The notes under the pieces were generated by a model. The model had not been told where the DNA came from, did no database searches, and saw only the letters and a list, made by a program, of their open reading frames with translations. A DNA stretch of 64,000 bases from Bacteroidota bacterium (lineage in GTDB: Bacteria; Bacteroidota; Bacteroidia; 2-12-FULL-35-15): assembly GCA_025963775.1 (NCBI GenBank), contig JAOQAD010000002.1, forward strand, positions 29,203-93,202, in the 5' to 3' direction. Position numbers and translations under genes: made by a program. Positions 18,222 through 27,357 of the stretch are shown here, piece by piece (within the stretch, counting starts at the first letter, position 1; every line of letters starts with the position of its first letter).

Positions 18222-18956
18222 TCAGGAGTTCCTGGAGGCAATTGCATATTTATATCCGCCAAATGCATCGCTGATCCCGTAAGCGGGAAAGCCAAGCTCT
18301 TTGCAGGCTGCATCGCCATAGAGAAAATTAAAGATAATATCGTAGCGCTCCGAATCTTTATGCTGTATGTAAAACTGCTCAAGTGATGCAAAATCGCATT
18401 CCGGTGCTTTTTTCCTAAAACTTTTTCCTGCTGCAAATCGTTCCTGTGCAATGTGTTGTGCGAGGGTTTGCGGTTTCGGTGCATTCAGCCAATACAGCGT
18501 TCTCAGGCAATATTCCAGCGTCCGTGTTTTTACCAGTTCTTCAGAGAAGGTTTCGCTGGTCCAGAAAAGCGGTGTGCAGAAATTCCGTGTAATGAGCGCA
18601 TTCAGTTTGAACTTACTGTCGTAATCCGTCGTATAACGGTTCGTCCATGCACCTTTCAGGTCATCTGCCACAGCAATGGAAACCTTAAATGTGGAAGGCA
18701 ATTTATTATCGATCCGTCCATTGATCTCCGAAAGGCTTTCCTTCATCAATTCTTCAGCATTCAGCTTCTTTAATTCTTCCAGCTTTTCGAGCAGATGCTC
18801 TTTACCCATCGGGTTGAAATTCCCGACAGGAACCACCATATCCTCTTTTGTAGTTCCCTGGAGTATGTTAAGGTACTCCCGGAACCGCTCCATTGAACGG
18901 GGTTTGCCATACAGGTCGATCATGGTATCGAGAAGAGGAGAGAGGATGAAGGGCAT
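18222..18956 (-). CDS. conserved hypothetical protein
   Basis: A 244-residue soluble protein without signal peptide, membrane helix or recognisable catalytic motif. The N-terminal half is helical and charged; the C-terminal half contains FNFLYGDAACKELGFPAYGISDAFGGYKYAIA, which looks like a compact globular end. It is the last gene of a five-gene minus run starting with the RlmI-like methyltransferase, 18 nt after the preceding gene. I cannot suggest a function. Confidence 0.7.
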   Translation of the reverse strand: MPFILSPLLDTMIDLYGKPRSMERFREYLNILQGTTKEDMVVPVGNFNPMGKEHLLEKLEELKKLNAEELMKESLSEINGRIDNKLPSTFKVSIAVADDLKGAWTNRYTTDYDSKFKLNALITRNFCTPLFWTSETFSEELVKTRTLEYCLRTLYWLNAPKPQTLAQHIAQERFAAGKSFRKKAPECDFASLEQFYIQHKDSERYDIIFNFLYGDAACKELGFPAYGISDAFGGYKYAIASRNS

Positions 18957-18974
18957 GGTGTTATATCAGTATCA

Positions 18975-19481
18975 TCAGCTTGCGTCCTGATTAGCAGCCG
19001 GCAGGAAAGAAAGATCGATGGCGTATTTTTTCATGTTGTCCGGATCGTAATACACATCGATGGTGTTTGACTTATTGATAAAATGTGTGGGATCGAACCA
19101 GATGTTTTTACTTTTGAAAATGTGGATACCTGCAGTGGCCGGATCTTTCCACTCACAGGTGATCACGTAAGGATTGTTTTTGTTGACGGTGACCATCATG
19201 TTCTTATTAATGGAAACGAGCTTAGCGCGAAGTAACTGGCCGTTCTCCCGCAGCCATTTTTCTCTTTTTGCTTTTGCAGCGGATATGATCGACCATACGG
19301 TAACAATGAGGATGTCCATTAAGCCGAGCGCCATAAAAATAACGGGCTGCATGTAATCCGCATCAGTTTTTCCAGCGCTGGGGCCGGAGTAGGTCTGAAA
19401 GGCGATCACGGCACCGATGCAGAAAAAGATGGCGCCGAATCCGAAAATGGCGAAGCGTACAATTCTTAATTGTTTTTCCAT
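18975..19481 (-). CDS. two-helix membrane protein, DUF3592-like
   Basis: The 168 residues have membrane helices at about 8-28 (IVRFAIFGFGAIFFCIGAVIAF) and 46-68 (VIFMALGLMDILIVTVWSIIS). A soluble beta-rich domain follows, with RAKLVSINKNMMVTVNKNNPYVITCEW and a late IDVYYDPDNMKKYAIDLSFL. This pattern of two helices followed by an OB-like domain fits the DUF3592 type. Function is unknown. It lies 10 nt after the TMEM175-like gene. Confidence 0.72.
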   Translation of the reverse strand: MEKQLRIVRFAIFGFGAIFFCIGAVIAFQTYSGPSAGKTDADYMQPVIFMALGLMDILIVTVWSIISAAKAKREKWLRENGQLLRAKLVSINKNMMVTVNKNNPYVITCEWKDPATAGIHIFKSKNIWFDPTHFINKSNTIDVYYDPDNMKKYAIDLSFLPAANQDAS

Positions 19482-19491
19482 GATGGTTTTA

Positions 19492-20073
19492 CTAATGGTT
19501 TTTTATGTTCTGCTCAATGTTCCTGTCGGGCATCCACCATAACACAGCCACACAAAGATAAAGGATCCCCGAGATCAGCGGATGGATAAAAGCCGCCGGG
19601 ATTGCAAGTGTGTAGAGCAATGCAGAAAGCATTCCCTTTTTGCCCTGCTTTTTTAAGGGCCCATAGAGAGCGGGATCATGGGAATGAGTCTTCATGATCA
19701 TCTTTAAAAGGATAAAATAAGCGATGCCGCACATGTCTAATAAAACAGCATAGACGGCAACAGCAATCCTGTCGAAATTTGTTTCGCCCATCCATTCAGT
19801 GGCAAAAGGCACGAGTGAAAGCCAGAAAAGCAAATGCATGTTTGCCCAGAGCATCTTGCTGTTTACCTGCTCTACCGCATGGATCAGGTGATGATGATTT
19901 CCCCAGTAGATTCCGATCATAATGAAGCTCATGAGGTAACAGGTGAGGACCGGGAATAAGGGTTTAATATCCACCCAGCTGGTACTGTGTGGAATCTTTA
20001 GCTGCAACACCATGATCGTGATGATGATCGCGATCACACCGTCGCTGAATGCTTCAAGCCTTGTCTTTGTCAT
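19492..20073 (-). CDS. TMEM175-family (DUF1211) putative potassium channel
   Basis: The 193-residue protein begins MTKTRLEAFSDGVIAIIITIMVLQL; the FSDGVIAI(I/T)(I/A)T signature of the first helix marks the family and lines the pore of bacterial TMEM175 channels. Five to six membrane helices follow. Bacterial relatives are tetrameric K+ channels with leak-like behaviour. It lies 3 nt after the HIT gene's stop, in the same operon. Confidence 0.88.
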   Translation of the reverse strand: MTKTRLEAFSDGVIAIIITIMVLQLKIPHSTSWVDIKPLFPVLTCYLMSFIMIGIYWGNHHHLIHAVEQVNSKMLWANMHLLFWLSLVPFATEWMGETNFDRIAVAVYAVLLDMCGIAYFILLKMIMKTHSHDPALYGPLKKQGKKGMLSALLYTLAIPAAFIHPLISGILYLCVAVLWWMPDRNIEQNIKNH

Positions 20074-20076
20074 TTT

Positions 20077-20514
20077 TTAAACGATCTGCTTTTTTATTTC
20101 CGATGCAAGCCTGTCGAGCTCCGTCCGTTCAGTAGGCGCATAATATTTTTCGCTGAAGCGAAATCCGAAACCATCGGCTTTGAAGCGCGGGAATACATGC
20201 AAATGTGCATGGAACACTTCCTGTCCGGCTGCTTCGCCATCTGCTAAAAGATAATTCACGCCTTCGCAGGGAATGCTGCTTTTCTTCAATGCTTCGTTGA
20301 TCTTTATTCCTATTTTGAACATGTATGCTCCGGCATCATCATGTGAATGATCGATATACGGGATGTGCTCTTTCGGGATCACGAGCACATGTCCCGGGTT
20401 CACAGGCTGCAGGTCCATGATCGCGATGACCGTTTCATCTTCATACACAATGCTTGCTTCCAGCTTTCGTTCGATGATCCTGCAAAAAATACAATCTGTT
20501 TTATCTTCTTTCAT
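20077..20514 (-). CDS. HIT-family nucleotide hydrolase/transferase
   Basis: Of 145 residues, the N-terminus CIFCRIIERKLEASIVYEDETVIAIMD and the C-terminal HAHLHVFPR histidine triad are diagnostic. The nucleophile is the middle histidine of the triad. Related Hint proteins hydrolyse nucleoside phosphoramidates or AMP-lysine. Two cysteines at the N-terminus (CIFC) may bind zinc, as in many HIT proteins. It sits between the methyltransferase and channel genes. Confidence 0.92.
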   Translation of the reverse strand: MKEDKTDCIFCRIIERKLEASIVYEDETVIAIMDLQPVNPGHVLVIPKEHIPYIDHSHDDAGAYMFKIGIKINEALKKSSIPCEGVNYLLADGEAAGQEVFHAHLHVFPRFKADGFGFRFSEKYYAPTERTELDRLASEIKKQIV

Positions 20515-20526
20515 GTGGTGAATGGG

Positions 20527-21738
20527 TTATTCAATGTGCACGACAAGCCCTTTCAGGTATTCGCCTTCGGGATGAAAAATATTTACGCAATGGTCGGGCG
20601 GCTGTGAAAGGTGGTGCAGCACACGTACATTCCTTCCAGCTTCAATGGCTGCAGCCATTACGGTTGAGTTGAATGTGTTCTTGTCCACCACCTGCGAGCA
20701 GGAAAATGTAAACAGCAATCCACCCGGTTTGATCTGCCTGATCGCTTCATAATTCAAACGTTTGTATCCCATCACTGCATTGTGCTTCACATTCTGGTGC
20801 TTTGCAAATGCAGGAGGGTCCAATACAATAATGTCATAGGTATTCTCGCGGTGCTTCAGGAATTCGAAGGTATCCATTGCAAAGGAGGAATGATTTTTAA
20901 TCCCGTTCAGCTCAATGTTACGGTCGGTCAATTCAATAGCTTTTTTGGAAATGTCGGTAGAGTGCACTTCTTTTGCTCCTTCAGCAGCGGCATATACAGA
21001 GAACCCACCGGAATAGCAAAAGGTGTTGAGTACCACTTTATCTTTCGAGTAGCTGCCCAGTAATTTACGGTTCTCACGCTGATCGAGGAAGAAGCCGGTC
21101 TTTTGCCCGCCTTCAAAATCAATGTAAAATTTATTGTTGTTCTCCAATGCGATCGTTTCCACTGTTGCCTGCTCATTCTTCCAGAGATAGCCGTTTGGCG
21201 CTTTAATGGCAGCCTGCTTCGGCATCGTGTCCTCGCTTTTATCATACACCGCGATAAGGGTATCGCCATAAATTTCCCGCAGGCAATCCACCAGCAGCGG
21301 CTTGATCAGGTGCATCCCGATGGAATGGCTTTGAAATACTGCCGTGCCGTTGTAATAATCGATCACCAAACCGGGCAGGCCGTCGCCTTCGCCGAAGAAC
21401 AGCCGGTAGCAGTTGGTGGAAGGATTGTTTACGAGATGCAGTTGTTTCCTGAAATCGTAAGCTTTCTGCAATTTGCTTTTCCAGAATTCGCGGTCGGGGG
21501 TCACTTCCGTGTACGAAAACATCCTGATCGCGATGGAGCCGATCTGATAATGGCCCATGCCGAGCAATTCATTTTGAGAAGTATACACTTCCACCACATC
21601 GCCTTCGCGCAGGTCATCGCCTTCGTAATCGGGCGGCAGACTGATCTTTTTGATCGCGCCGGAAAACACCCAGGGATGAAAACGTTTTAAGCTATGGTCT
21701 TTTCCGCTGTGGAGCGTTACTTTGATGTATTCGGGCAT
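20527..21738 (-). CDS. class I SAM-dependent rRNA methyltransferase, RlmI/RlmK type
   Basis: The 403-residue enzyme has an N-terminal PUA domain (HSLKRFHPWVFSGAIKK), then a central EEHAD-like region. The Rossmann domain follows with motif I (NTFCYSGGFSVYAAAEGAKEV) and motif IV (DIIVLDPPAFAK). A cysteine near the C-terminus (FTFSCSQVV) fits an m5C methyltransferase of 23S rRNA. It is the first gene of the five-gene minus run. Substrate position cannot be deduced from the sequence alone. Confidence 0.9.
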   Translation of the reverse strand: MPEYIKVTLHSGKDHSLKRFHPWVFSGAIKKISLPPDYEGDDLREGDVVEVYTSQNELLGMGHYQIGSIAIRMFSYTEVTPDREFWKSKLQKAYDFRKQLHLVNNPSTNCYRLFFGEGDGLPGLVIDYYNGTAVFQSHSIGMHLIKPLLVDCLREIYGDTLIAVYDKSEDTMPKQAAIKAPNGYLWKNEQATVETIALENNNKFYIDFEGGQKTGFFLDQRENRKLLGSYSKDKVVLNTFCYSGGFSVYAAAEGAKEVHSTDISKKAIELTDRNIELNGIKNHSSFAMDTFEFLKHRENTYDIIVLDPPAFAKHQNVKHNAVMGYKRLNYEAIRQIKPGGLLFTFSCSQVVDKNTFNSTVMAAAIEAGRNVRVLHHLSQPPDHCVNIFHPEGEYLKGLVVHIE

Positions 21739-21871
21739 AAATGATCTACTAATTACGAATTAATACTAATCTGCAAATCTCTGTTTGCTAAGGGCGAATT
21801 TACGAATAATTTGCGGAGCAATTCCCCTTCTTCCGGGAGGGGGCAGGGATGGTAATACAACTTGAAAAAAA
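21739..21871. repeat. spacer with AT-rich and GC-hairpin repeats
   Basis: It contains TACTAATTACGAATTAATAC, similar to blocks at 31527-31570 and 46385-46430, and a hairpin-like CCCCTTCTTCCGGGAGGGGG (21826-21845) related to the element at 53640-53668. Confidence 0.5.
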
Positions 21872-22480
21872 TCAGATATTAATAATAAACCTGTACGGCC
21901 ATTGTGCATGATCGCCTGCATAATCAACGCCAACGCGTGGGCCCGCGATGATGTCTTTTTTATGGATCTTCAGTCCGCGGTCCTCTATCCAGATCACTTT
22001 CCCGGTAAGGTCGAGCCCGGTATGCTTTGTTTTAATGCCCAATGCCTGCGATACGGTTCCGGGGCCGCCGGCAATTTTATTCTTTTTATCTTTTTGAAGA
22101 ATGTCTATAGCTTTCCCTTTTCCGCTCATGTTGCGGCGTTCAAGAATAGTCTCGAGTCCGTCTGCAGGTTTGATCGCGCGGATCAGCACGGCATGCGGCG
22201 TATCCCTGAAATTGGTCACCACGTTGAACAGGTGATGAATACCGTAACACAGGTAAACATAGCTTACGCCGCCATCTGCAAACATGATCTCGGTGCGGTT
22301 GGTCCGCCGGTTGCCGAATGCATGCGAAGCTTTGTCGATCTCACCGGCGTAGGCTTCTGTTTCGGTGATGATGCCGCTGGTAAGCTTTCCGTCGATCTTT
22401 GTACAGAGGTGTTTTCCAAGCAGGTCTTTTGCAACCTGCACCACATCTTCATGGAGGTAAAAATCTTTTTCCAGTTTCAT
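21872..22480 (-). CDS. DNA-3-methyladenine glycosylase (AAG/MPG family)
   Basis: This base-excision enzyme removes alkylated purines and hypoxanthine from DNA. The 202 residues show the AAG fold signatures ITETEAYAGEIDKASHAFGNRRTNR (with the catalytic Glu), SYVYLCYGIHHLFNVVT and VLIRAIKP, and a late GPRVGVDYAG. The length is typical. It lies 33 nt after the recQ stop and is plausibly co-transcribed with it as a repair pair. Confidence 0.93.
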   Translation of the reverse strand: MKLEKDFYLHEDVVQVAKDLLGKHLCTKIDGKLTSGIITETEAYAGEIDKASHAFGNRRTNRTEIMFADGGVSYVYLCYGIHHLFNVVTNFRDTPHAVLIRAIKPADGLETILERRNMSGKGKAIDILQKDKKNKIAGGPGTVSQALGIKTKHTGLDLTGKVIWIEDRGLKIHKKDIIAGPRVGVDYAGDHAQWPYRFIINI

Positions 22481-22513
22481 CGGTATAATACAGTTTAAAT
22501 AGTCGTGCCAGCC

Positions 22514-24418
22514 TTAGCACAGGAGAAGCCGGTTCTCATCATCATATTTCAGAAGGTCATTGTCGATCATCAGTTGGATCGTATGGATGATCTTATTCTC
22601 ATTGCTTCCAATCACCGCATCCACCAGGTGTTTCAGGTCGAGTGGGTGCACGGCAAGTAATTCCTTTATCTGCAGGCTGATGCTTTCATATTCATCGGTA
22701 TGCAGCACTGTTTTGTTTTCTTCGAGGCATACATCGCAGTGATTGCAGCGGTATGCAGCACCTTCACCGAAATAAGAGAGCAGGAGCTGGCTGCGGCAGC
22801 GGTGAGTGCTTTCTGCGTAGTGCAGGACAGATTGCATCCGTTCCATTGCTCGCTTTTTCAGCATGGAAAAATTCTCCTTCGAGAGGCTTAAAATTTTTGC
22901 ATCCACGCGGGGCTGAAGGAAAGTAAGCTGCGGAAGCTCCGTTTGCGGCGCATAGGTGAGAAGCTTCATCTGCTGCAGGTAATTCAAACGCTTCACCACT
23001 TCATCCTTGCTGATGGATGCTTTTTTAGCAAGGTCGTATTCGCTGATCTTTACAAAACTATCGAAAAGCCCTGAATAGGAGCGGAGCAGGAGCTTGATGA
23101 AGAGGTCCAGCTTCGGGTTGGAGATCTGGAATTTATAAAGGTCTTCCCGGTTCATGTCAAGCTTGATCCGGGAAGGCTGAAAAACAGCATCCGTAAGAGA
23201 AATATAGCCTTCGCGCTCAATGAATTTCAAGCTGTTGAACACGGTGATGGCCTGTAATTTATAAGTATCGCACAGATCCGCGATGTTGAAATCATAGGTG
23301 CTGCCTGCACCGGAACCGATCGGGATCTGGTAGTAATTCGCGAGTGCCTGGTAGGTCTGGCGGATCTCTTCCAGTTCAGGAAAGCTTGTTTCCACATTCC
23401 GCTGCAGCTCGATCTTATCGCCGGGATTGTATAAAAGAATCGCAAATGCTTTCTGTTCATCCCTTCCGGCACGGCCTGCTTCCTGGAAATAAGCCTCCAG
23501 TGAATCGGGCAGGTCCATGTGCACTACGAAGCGCACATCCGGCTTGTCGATGCCCATTCCGAATGCATTGGTGCAGACAATGATCCTCGTTTTATCCCGG
23601 ATCCAGTTGCTTTGCTTCTGGTCACGCATTTTTCCATCGAGGCCTGCATGATAAAAATCTGCGGAGATCTTATGACTGATGAGATAAGAAGCGATCTCCT
23701 GTGTTTTTTTCCGGTTCCTCACATACACGATCCCGGTTCCTTTTACGCTGTTGGCGATCTTTACAAGCCTTGCCAGCTTGTCTTCTTCGTATAACACAAC
23801 ATAAGCAAGGTTCTTTCTTTCAAAGCTTTTCTGAAGTGCGTTCTCTTTTTTGAACAGGAGTTTTTGCTGGATGTCTTTCACCACTTCAGGCGTGGCGGTA
23901 GCTGTTAAGGCAAGCACGGGAATTCCCGGGAGCAGCTCGCGCAGCTCAGCGATCTTCAGGTAGCTCGGGCGGAAATCGTATCCCCACTGTGAGATGCAAT
24001 GCGATTCATCGATCGCGATCAGGTTCACCTTCATTTTCAGCAGGCGTGCCTTCACGATCTCTGTTTCCAGCCTTTCCGGCGATAAGTAAAGAAACCGGAT
24101 ATTGCCGTGAACACAATTGTCAAGCGCAATGTCGATCTCCCGCTTGTGCATGGCCGATGTGATCGCGATGGCTTTTATATTCCTTTGCACCAGGTTCTCC
24201 ACCTGGTCTTTCATCAGTGCGATGAGCGGCGATACCACGATGCAGATGCCTTCCTTCGCAAGGGCAGGCACCTGGAAGCAGATGGATTTTCCACCACCCG
24301 TTGGCAGAAGCGCAAGCGTATCTTTCCCGCTCAGCACGGAATTGATGATCTCTTCCTGCAAAGGGCGAAAGGTCTTGAAACCCCAGTGTTTTTCTAATAT
24401 GTCGTGGATCGCAGCCAT
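22514..24418 (-). CDS. recQ: ATP-dependent DNA helicase RecQ
   Basis: A 3'-5' DNA helicase for recombination and fork repair. I start at ATG 24418 (MAAIHDILEKHWGFKTFRPLQEEI; 634 residues), since the ORF-track extension (HPELARGILFDPEP) is translated dispersed repeat. Motifs seen: motif 0 (FRPLQ), Walker A (TGGGKS), DESHCISQWGYDFRPSY, TATATPEV, AFGMGIDKPDVR and QEAGRAGRD. A four-cysteine zinc site follows (HRCRSQ...YRCNHCDVC), then a winged-helix region. The protein ends soon after, so the HRDC domain of long RecQ forms is absent. Confidence 0.94.
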   Translation of the reverse strand: MAAIHDILEKHWGFKTFRPLQEEIINSVLSGKDTLALLPTGGGKSICFQVPALAKEGICIVVSPLIALMKDQVENLVQRNIKAIAITSAMHKREIDIALDNCVHGNIRFLYLSPERLETEIVKARLLKMKVNLIAIDESHCISQWGYDFRPSYLKIAELRELLPGIPVLALTATATPEVVKDIQQKLLFKKENALQKSFERKNLAYVVLYEEDKLARLVKIANSVKGTGIVYVRNRKKTQEIASYLISHKISADFYHAGLDGKMRDQKQSNWIRDKTRIIVCTNAFGMGIDKPDVRFVVHMDLPDSLEAYFQEAGRAGRDEQKAFAILLYNPGDKIELQRNVETSFPELEEIRQTYQALANYYQIPIGSGAGSTYDFNIADLCDTYKLQAITVFNSLKFIEREGYISLTDAVFQPSRIKLDMNREDLYKFQISNPKLDLFIKLLLRSYSGLFDSFVKISEYDLAKKASISKDEVVKRLNYLQQMKLLTYAPQTELPQLTFLQPRVDAKILSLSKENFSMLKKRAMERMQSVLHYAESTHRCRSQLLLSYFGEGAAYRCNHCDVCLEENKTVLHTDEYESISLQIKELLAVHPLDLKHLVDAVIGSNENKIIHTIQLMIDNDLLKYDDENRLLLC

Positions 24419-24462
24419 GGTGACGGACAGCGAATTTACGAAAATAATGGGAGGTTCGGGAT

Positions 24463-24655
24463 CGAATAAGATCCCTCGGGCAAGCTCGGGATGACAGAGC
24501 ATTGCGGCAAAGCCATAACAGTATCAAATCATAATTTTATCATAGATCGCGAAGCGATCATCATTTAAAGCATAAAAATCTTAGGAGATCTGCGTTCCAT
24601 TATGCACAGCTTTGCAACGAATAAGATCCCTCGGGCAAGCTCAGGATGACAAACA
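24463..24655. repeat. two dispersed repeat copies plus a second repeat type upstream of recQ
   Basis: AAGATCCCTCGGGCAAGCTC is present at 24463-24497 and 24618-24655 in the same orientation, 33 of 36 bases or better alike, and matches 16373-16404. Between them, 24545-24600 holds GATCGCGAAGCGATCATCAT and CATAAAAATC...ATCTGCGTTCC, the same unit as at 1571-1630. The first copy is read by the ORF caller as a false N-terminus of RecQ. Confidence 0.8.
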
Positions 24656-24669
24656 GCTCAACGTGAGAT

Positions 24670-25164
24670 TTAAAAGCTGAAAAACGGCAGCTTCAAACTC
24701 TTCGGTGGCTTCACTCTTCCTTCGTTAACAGCCTTGCGGTACTCGAGCAGCCATTCCACGGCTTTCTCTTCCGATTTAACAACCTTATAGGCCACCTTCG
24801 GCTTATAGAATTTAAAATAAAAATCCGCCAGCAGCTGGTAGGCGAGATTGTCTGCGACCACTGCAATTGCCATAAAAGGCTGGAGAGGCTCCACGCGGAT
24901 GGAATATACTTTTGCTTCTTTGGTGAAATTAACATGGCTCTGCGCCTTGAAGATAAAGAGCGTTTTTACATCATTCGTAAGCTCCTGGTATGCATTGAAG
25001 AGCTCTTTTTTTTCGGGGACGTCAATGATCGATCCGTTTAAATAATTGACCCTGATGATCCCGGAACTATCTAATGTAAGCTCAGCAAAGGGCAGGTGCA
25101 ATGTTTTTACAATCGTAACATGCATAAAGGTGGAGTAGCTAAATGTGGTTTCGGGAACGAACAT
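24670..25164 (-). CDS. hypothetical protein, STAS/SpoIIAA-like fold suspected
   Basis: The start at ATG 25164 (MFVPETTFSYSTFMHVTIV; 164 residues) is preferred to the track's TTG at 25188; ATG at 25125 is also possible. The pattern IIRVNYLNGSIIDVPEKKELFNAYQEL, then KTLFIFKAQSHVNFTKEA, then MAIAVVADNLAYQLLADFYF, resembles the alternating strands and helices of small STAS-like Bacteroidetes proteins. There is no signal peptide. It has no obvious operon partner. Function unknown. Confidence 0.65.
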   Translation of the reverse strand: MFVPETTFSYSTFMHVTIVKTLHLPFAELTLDSSGIIRVNYLNGSIIDVPEKKELFNAYQELTNDVKTLFIFKAQSHVNFTKEAKVYSIRVEPLQPFMAIAVVADNLAYQLLADFYFKFYKPKVAYKVVKSEEKAVEWLLEYRKAVNEGRVKPPKSLKLPFFSF

Positions 25165-25277
25165 AACAGAATAATCCGAACAAGGCAAGCCTGTGCCGGA
25201 ATTTTATAACGACCATTAAAAACGGAAAATCATATCCGTGTTTATAAGTTGTATGCCTGAAATTTTAGTAAGATTCG

Positions 25278-27302
25278 TTATTTTTCACGGAACAGTTTTT
25301 CGAGGGCGAACATCTCATCGCGCAGGCGTGCCGCTTCCGCGAAGTTGAATTCTTTCGCCGCCACTTCCATTGCTTTGCGTGTTTTTGTGATGGCTTTCTG
25401 CAGTTCCTCCTTGCTCATGTACTGTACCACCGGGTCGGCAGCGTAATTGATCTGCTCATTTTCAACATACGGCCTTGCCAGCTCGCCTTTTGCATCCACC
25501 ACAACGGTCGTTTGCCCAAGGATCGAAGCTCTTGTTTTATTGAGTGAAGTTGGAACGAGGTTATGTTCCAGGTTATAGGCGATCTGTTTTTTTCTCCTGC
25601 GTTCGGTCTCATCGATGGTTCGTCTCATTGAATCAGTGATCTTGTCTGCGTACATGATCACCCTTCCGTTGATGTTACGCGCTGCACGTCCTGCAGTCTG
25701 CGTCAGTGCGCGATCCGAACGGAGGAAGCCTTCCTTGTCCGCATCGAGGATCGCAACGAGTGAAACCTCCGGAAGGTCAAGCCCTTCCCGCAACAGGTTG
25801 ATCCCGATCAATACGTCAAATTTTCCCAGGCGGAGGTCACGCAGGATCTCCACACGCTCCAGCGTATCCACATCGGAGTGGATGTAGCGGCAGCGGATGC
25901 CGATGTTCAGCATGTATTTGTTCAACTCTTCAGCCATGCGTTTTGTCAGCGTGGTCACCAGTACGCGCTCATCACGCTTGGCAACTTTTTCCACTTCTTC
26001 CAGCAGGTCATCAATCTGGTTGATGCTCGGCCGCACTTCTATGATCGGGTCCAGCAACCCTGTCGGGCGGATCAGCTGCTCTGCTACAATTCCTTCCGAA
26101 CGCTGCAATTCATATTCAGCCGGGGTTGCGCTCACATAGATCACCTGGTGGATCAGTGTTTCAAATTCATCGTATTTCAAAGGACGGTTGTCCATCGCGG
26201 CAGGAAGCCTGAACCCGTATTCCACAAGATTTTCCTTGCGGGAGCGGTCGCCGCCGTACATCGCGCGGATCTGCGGAATGGTCACATGGCTTTCATCGAT
26301 CACCATTAAAAAATCATCCGGGAAATAATCGAGCAGGCAGAAAGGCCTTGAGCCGGGCAGGCGGCCGTCGAAGTAGCGTGAATAATTTTCGATGCCGGAG
26401 CAGTAGCCCAGTTCGCGCATCATCTCGAGATCGTATGTAACACGGTCTTCAAGGCGTTTTGCTTCAAGGTGTTTTCCGAGCTCCTTGAAATAATCCACCT
26501 GCTTCACCATGTCCTCCTGGATCTGCCAGATCGCGCCTTTCATGGTTTCCGGGCTGGTTACGAAAATGTTCGCCGGATAAATATTTACAGCATCGAGGCT
26601 GTCGATCTTTTTTCCTGTGTTCGTTTCAAAATATTCGATCTCTTCGATCTCATCATCAAAGAAGGTTACGCGCAATGAATGATCCGCGTAAGCGAGGTTG
26701 ATATCCACCACATCGCCTTTCACACGGAAGTTCCCACGGAGAAAATCGCCGGTGGTCCTTGAATACAGGCCTTCCACAAGCCTGTGCAGGAATTTGTTCC
26801 TGCTGATGATCTCGCCTTTTTCAATATGAAGCACATTGCTCCTGAATGATGTAGGGTTCCCGATACCATAAATGCAGGAAACGGAAGAAACCACGATCAC
26901 ATCCCGCCTGCCGGAAAGCAGGGCAGAAGTGGTGCTGAGGCGCAGCTTCTCGATCTCGTCATTGATCGCGAGGTCTTTTTCAATGTAGGTATTGGAGCTC
27001 GGAATGAAGGCTTCCGGCTGGTAATAATCGTAATAGCTGACAAAATATTCCACGGAATTCTGCGGGAAGAACTGCTTGAACTCCCCGTACAGCTGGGCTG
27101 CCAGCGTTTTGTTGTGACTGAGGATCAGTGTTGGTTTTCCTGTCTGCTGGATCACGTTGGCAATGGAAAATGTTTTTCCGGAGCCTGTTACCCCCAGTAA
27201 GGTTTGGGCAGGCAGGTCCTGGTTAACGCCTTCCACCAGCTGTTTGATGGCTGAGGGCTGATCGCCGGTTGGCTGAAAGTCTGATATGATTTTGAATTCC
27301 AT
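25278..27302 (-). CDS. uvrB: excinuclease ABC subunit UvrB
   Basis: UvrB is the damage-verifying helicase-like subunit of nucleotide excision repair. The 674 residues include Walker A (GVTGSGKTFS), the beta-hairpin region (YFVSYYDYYQPEAFIPSSNTYIEKD), DESHVT, QTAGRAARN and the C-terminal UVR motif (KAMEVAAKEFNFAEAARLRDEMFALEK). A TATCTTTG box ends 7 nt upstream of the ATG at 27302. Length is canonical. Confidence 0.97.
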   Translation of the reverse strand: MEFKIISDFQPTGDQPSAIKQLVEGVNQDLPAQTLLGVTGSGKTFSIANVIQQTGKPTLILSHNKTLAAQLYGEFKQFFPQNSVEYFVSYYDYYQPEAFIPSSNTYIEKDLAINDEIEKLRLSTTSALLSGRRDVIVVSSVSCIYGIGNPTSFRSNVLHIEKGEIISRNKFLHRLVEGLYSRTTGDFLRGNFRVKGDVVDINLAYADHSLRVTFFDDEIEEIEYFETNTGKKIDSLDAVNIYPANIFVTSPETMKGAIWQIQEDMVKQVDYFKELGKHLEAKRLEDRVTYDLEMMRELGYCSGIENYSRYFDGRLPGSRPFCLLDYFPDDFLMVIDESHVTIPQIRAMYGGDRSRKENLVEYGFRLPAAMDNRPLKYDEFETLIHQVIYVSATPAEYELQRSEGIVAEQLIRPTGLLDPIIEVRPSINQIDDLLEEVEKVAKRDERVLVTTLTKRMAEELNKYMLNIGIRCRYIHSDVDTLERVEILRDLRLGKFDVLIGINLLREGLDLPEVSLVAILDADKEGFLRSDRALTQTAGRAARNINGRVIMYADKITDSMRRTIDETERRRKKQIAYNLEHNLVPTSLNKTRASILGQTTVVVDAKGELARPYVENEQINYAADPVVQYMSKEELQKAITKTRKAMEVAAKEFNFAEAARLRDEMFALEKLFREK

Positions 27303-27309
27303 TCGGCTG

Positions 27310-27317
27310 CAAAGATA
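27310..27317 (-). promoter_or_regulatory. TAnnTTTG -7 box for uvrB
   Basis: The minus strand reads TATCTTTG then CAGCCGA and the ATG, so the leader is likely only a few bases. Confidence 0.6.
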
Positions 27318-27357
27318 CCGATTTTAGGCGGAAAGAGCGAGCGGTGACGAAAAAAAA

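Noticed and set aside
24418-24502. N-terminal extension of RecQ (CHPELARGILFDPEP...)
   Set aside because: The DNA is a copy of a dispersed repeat found in two other spacers; RecQ proteins begin close to the FRPLQ motif.
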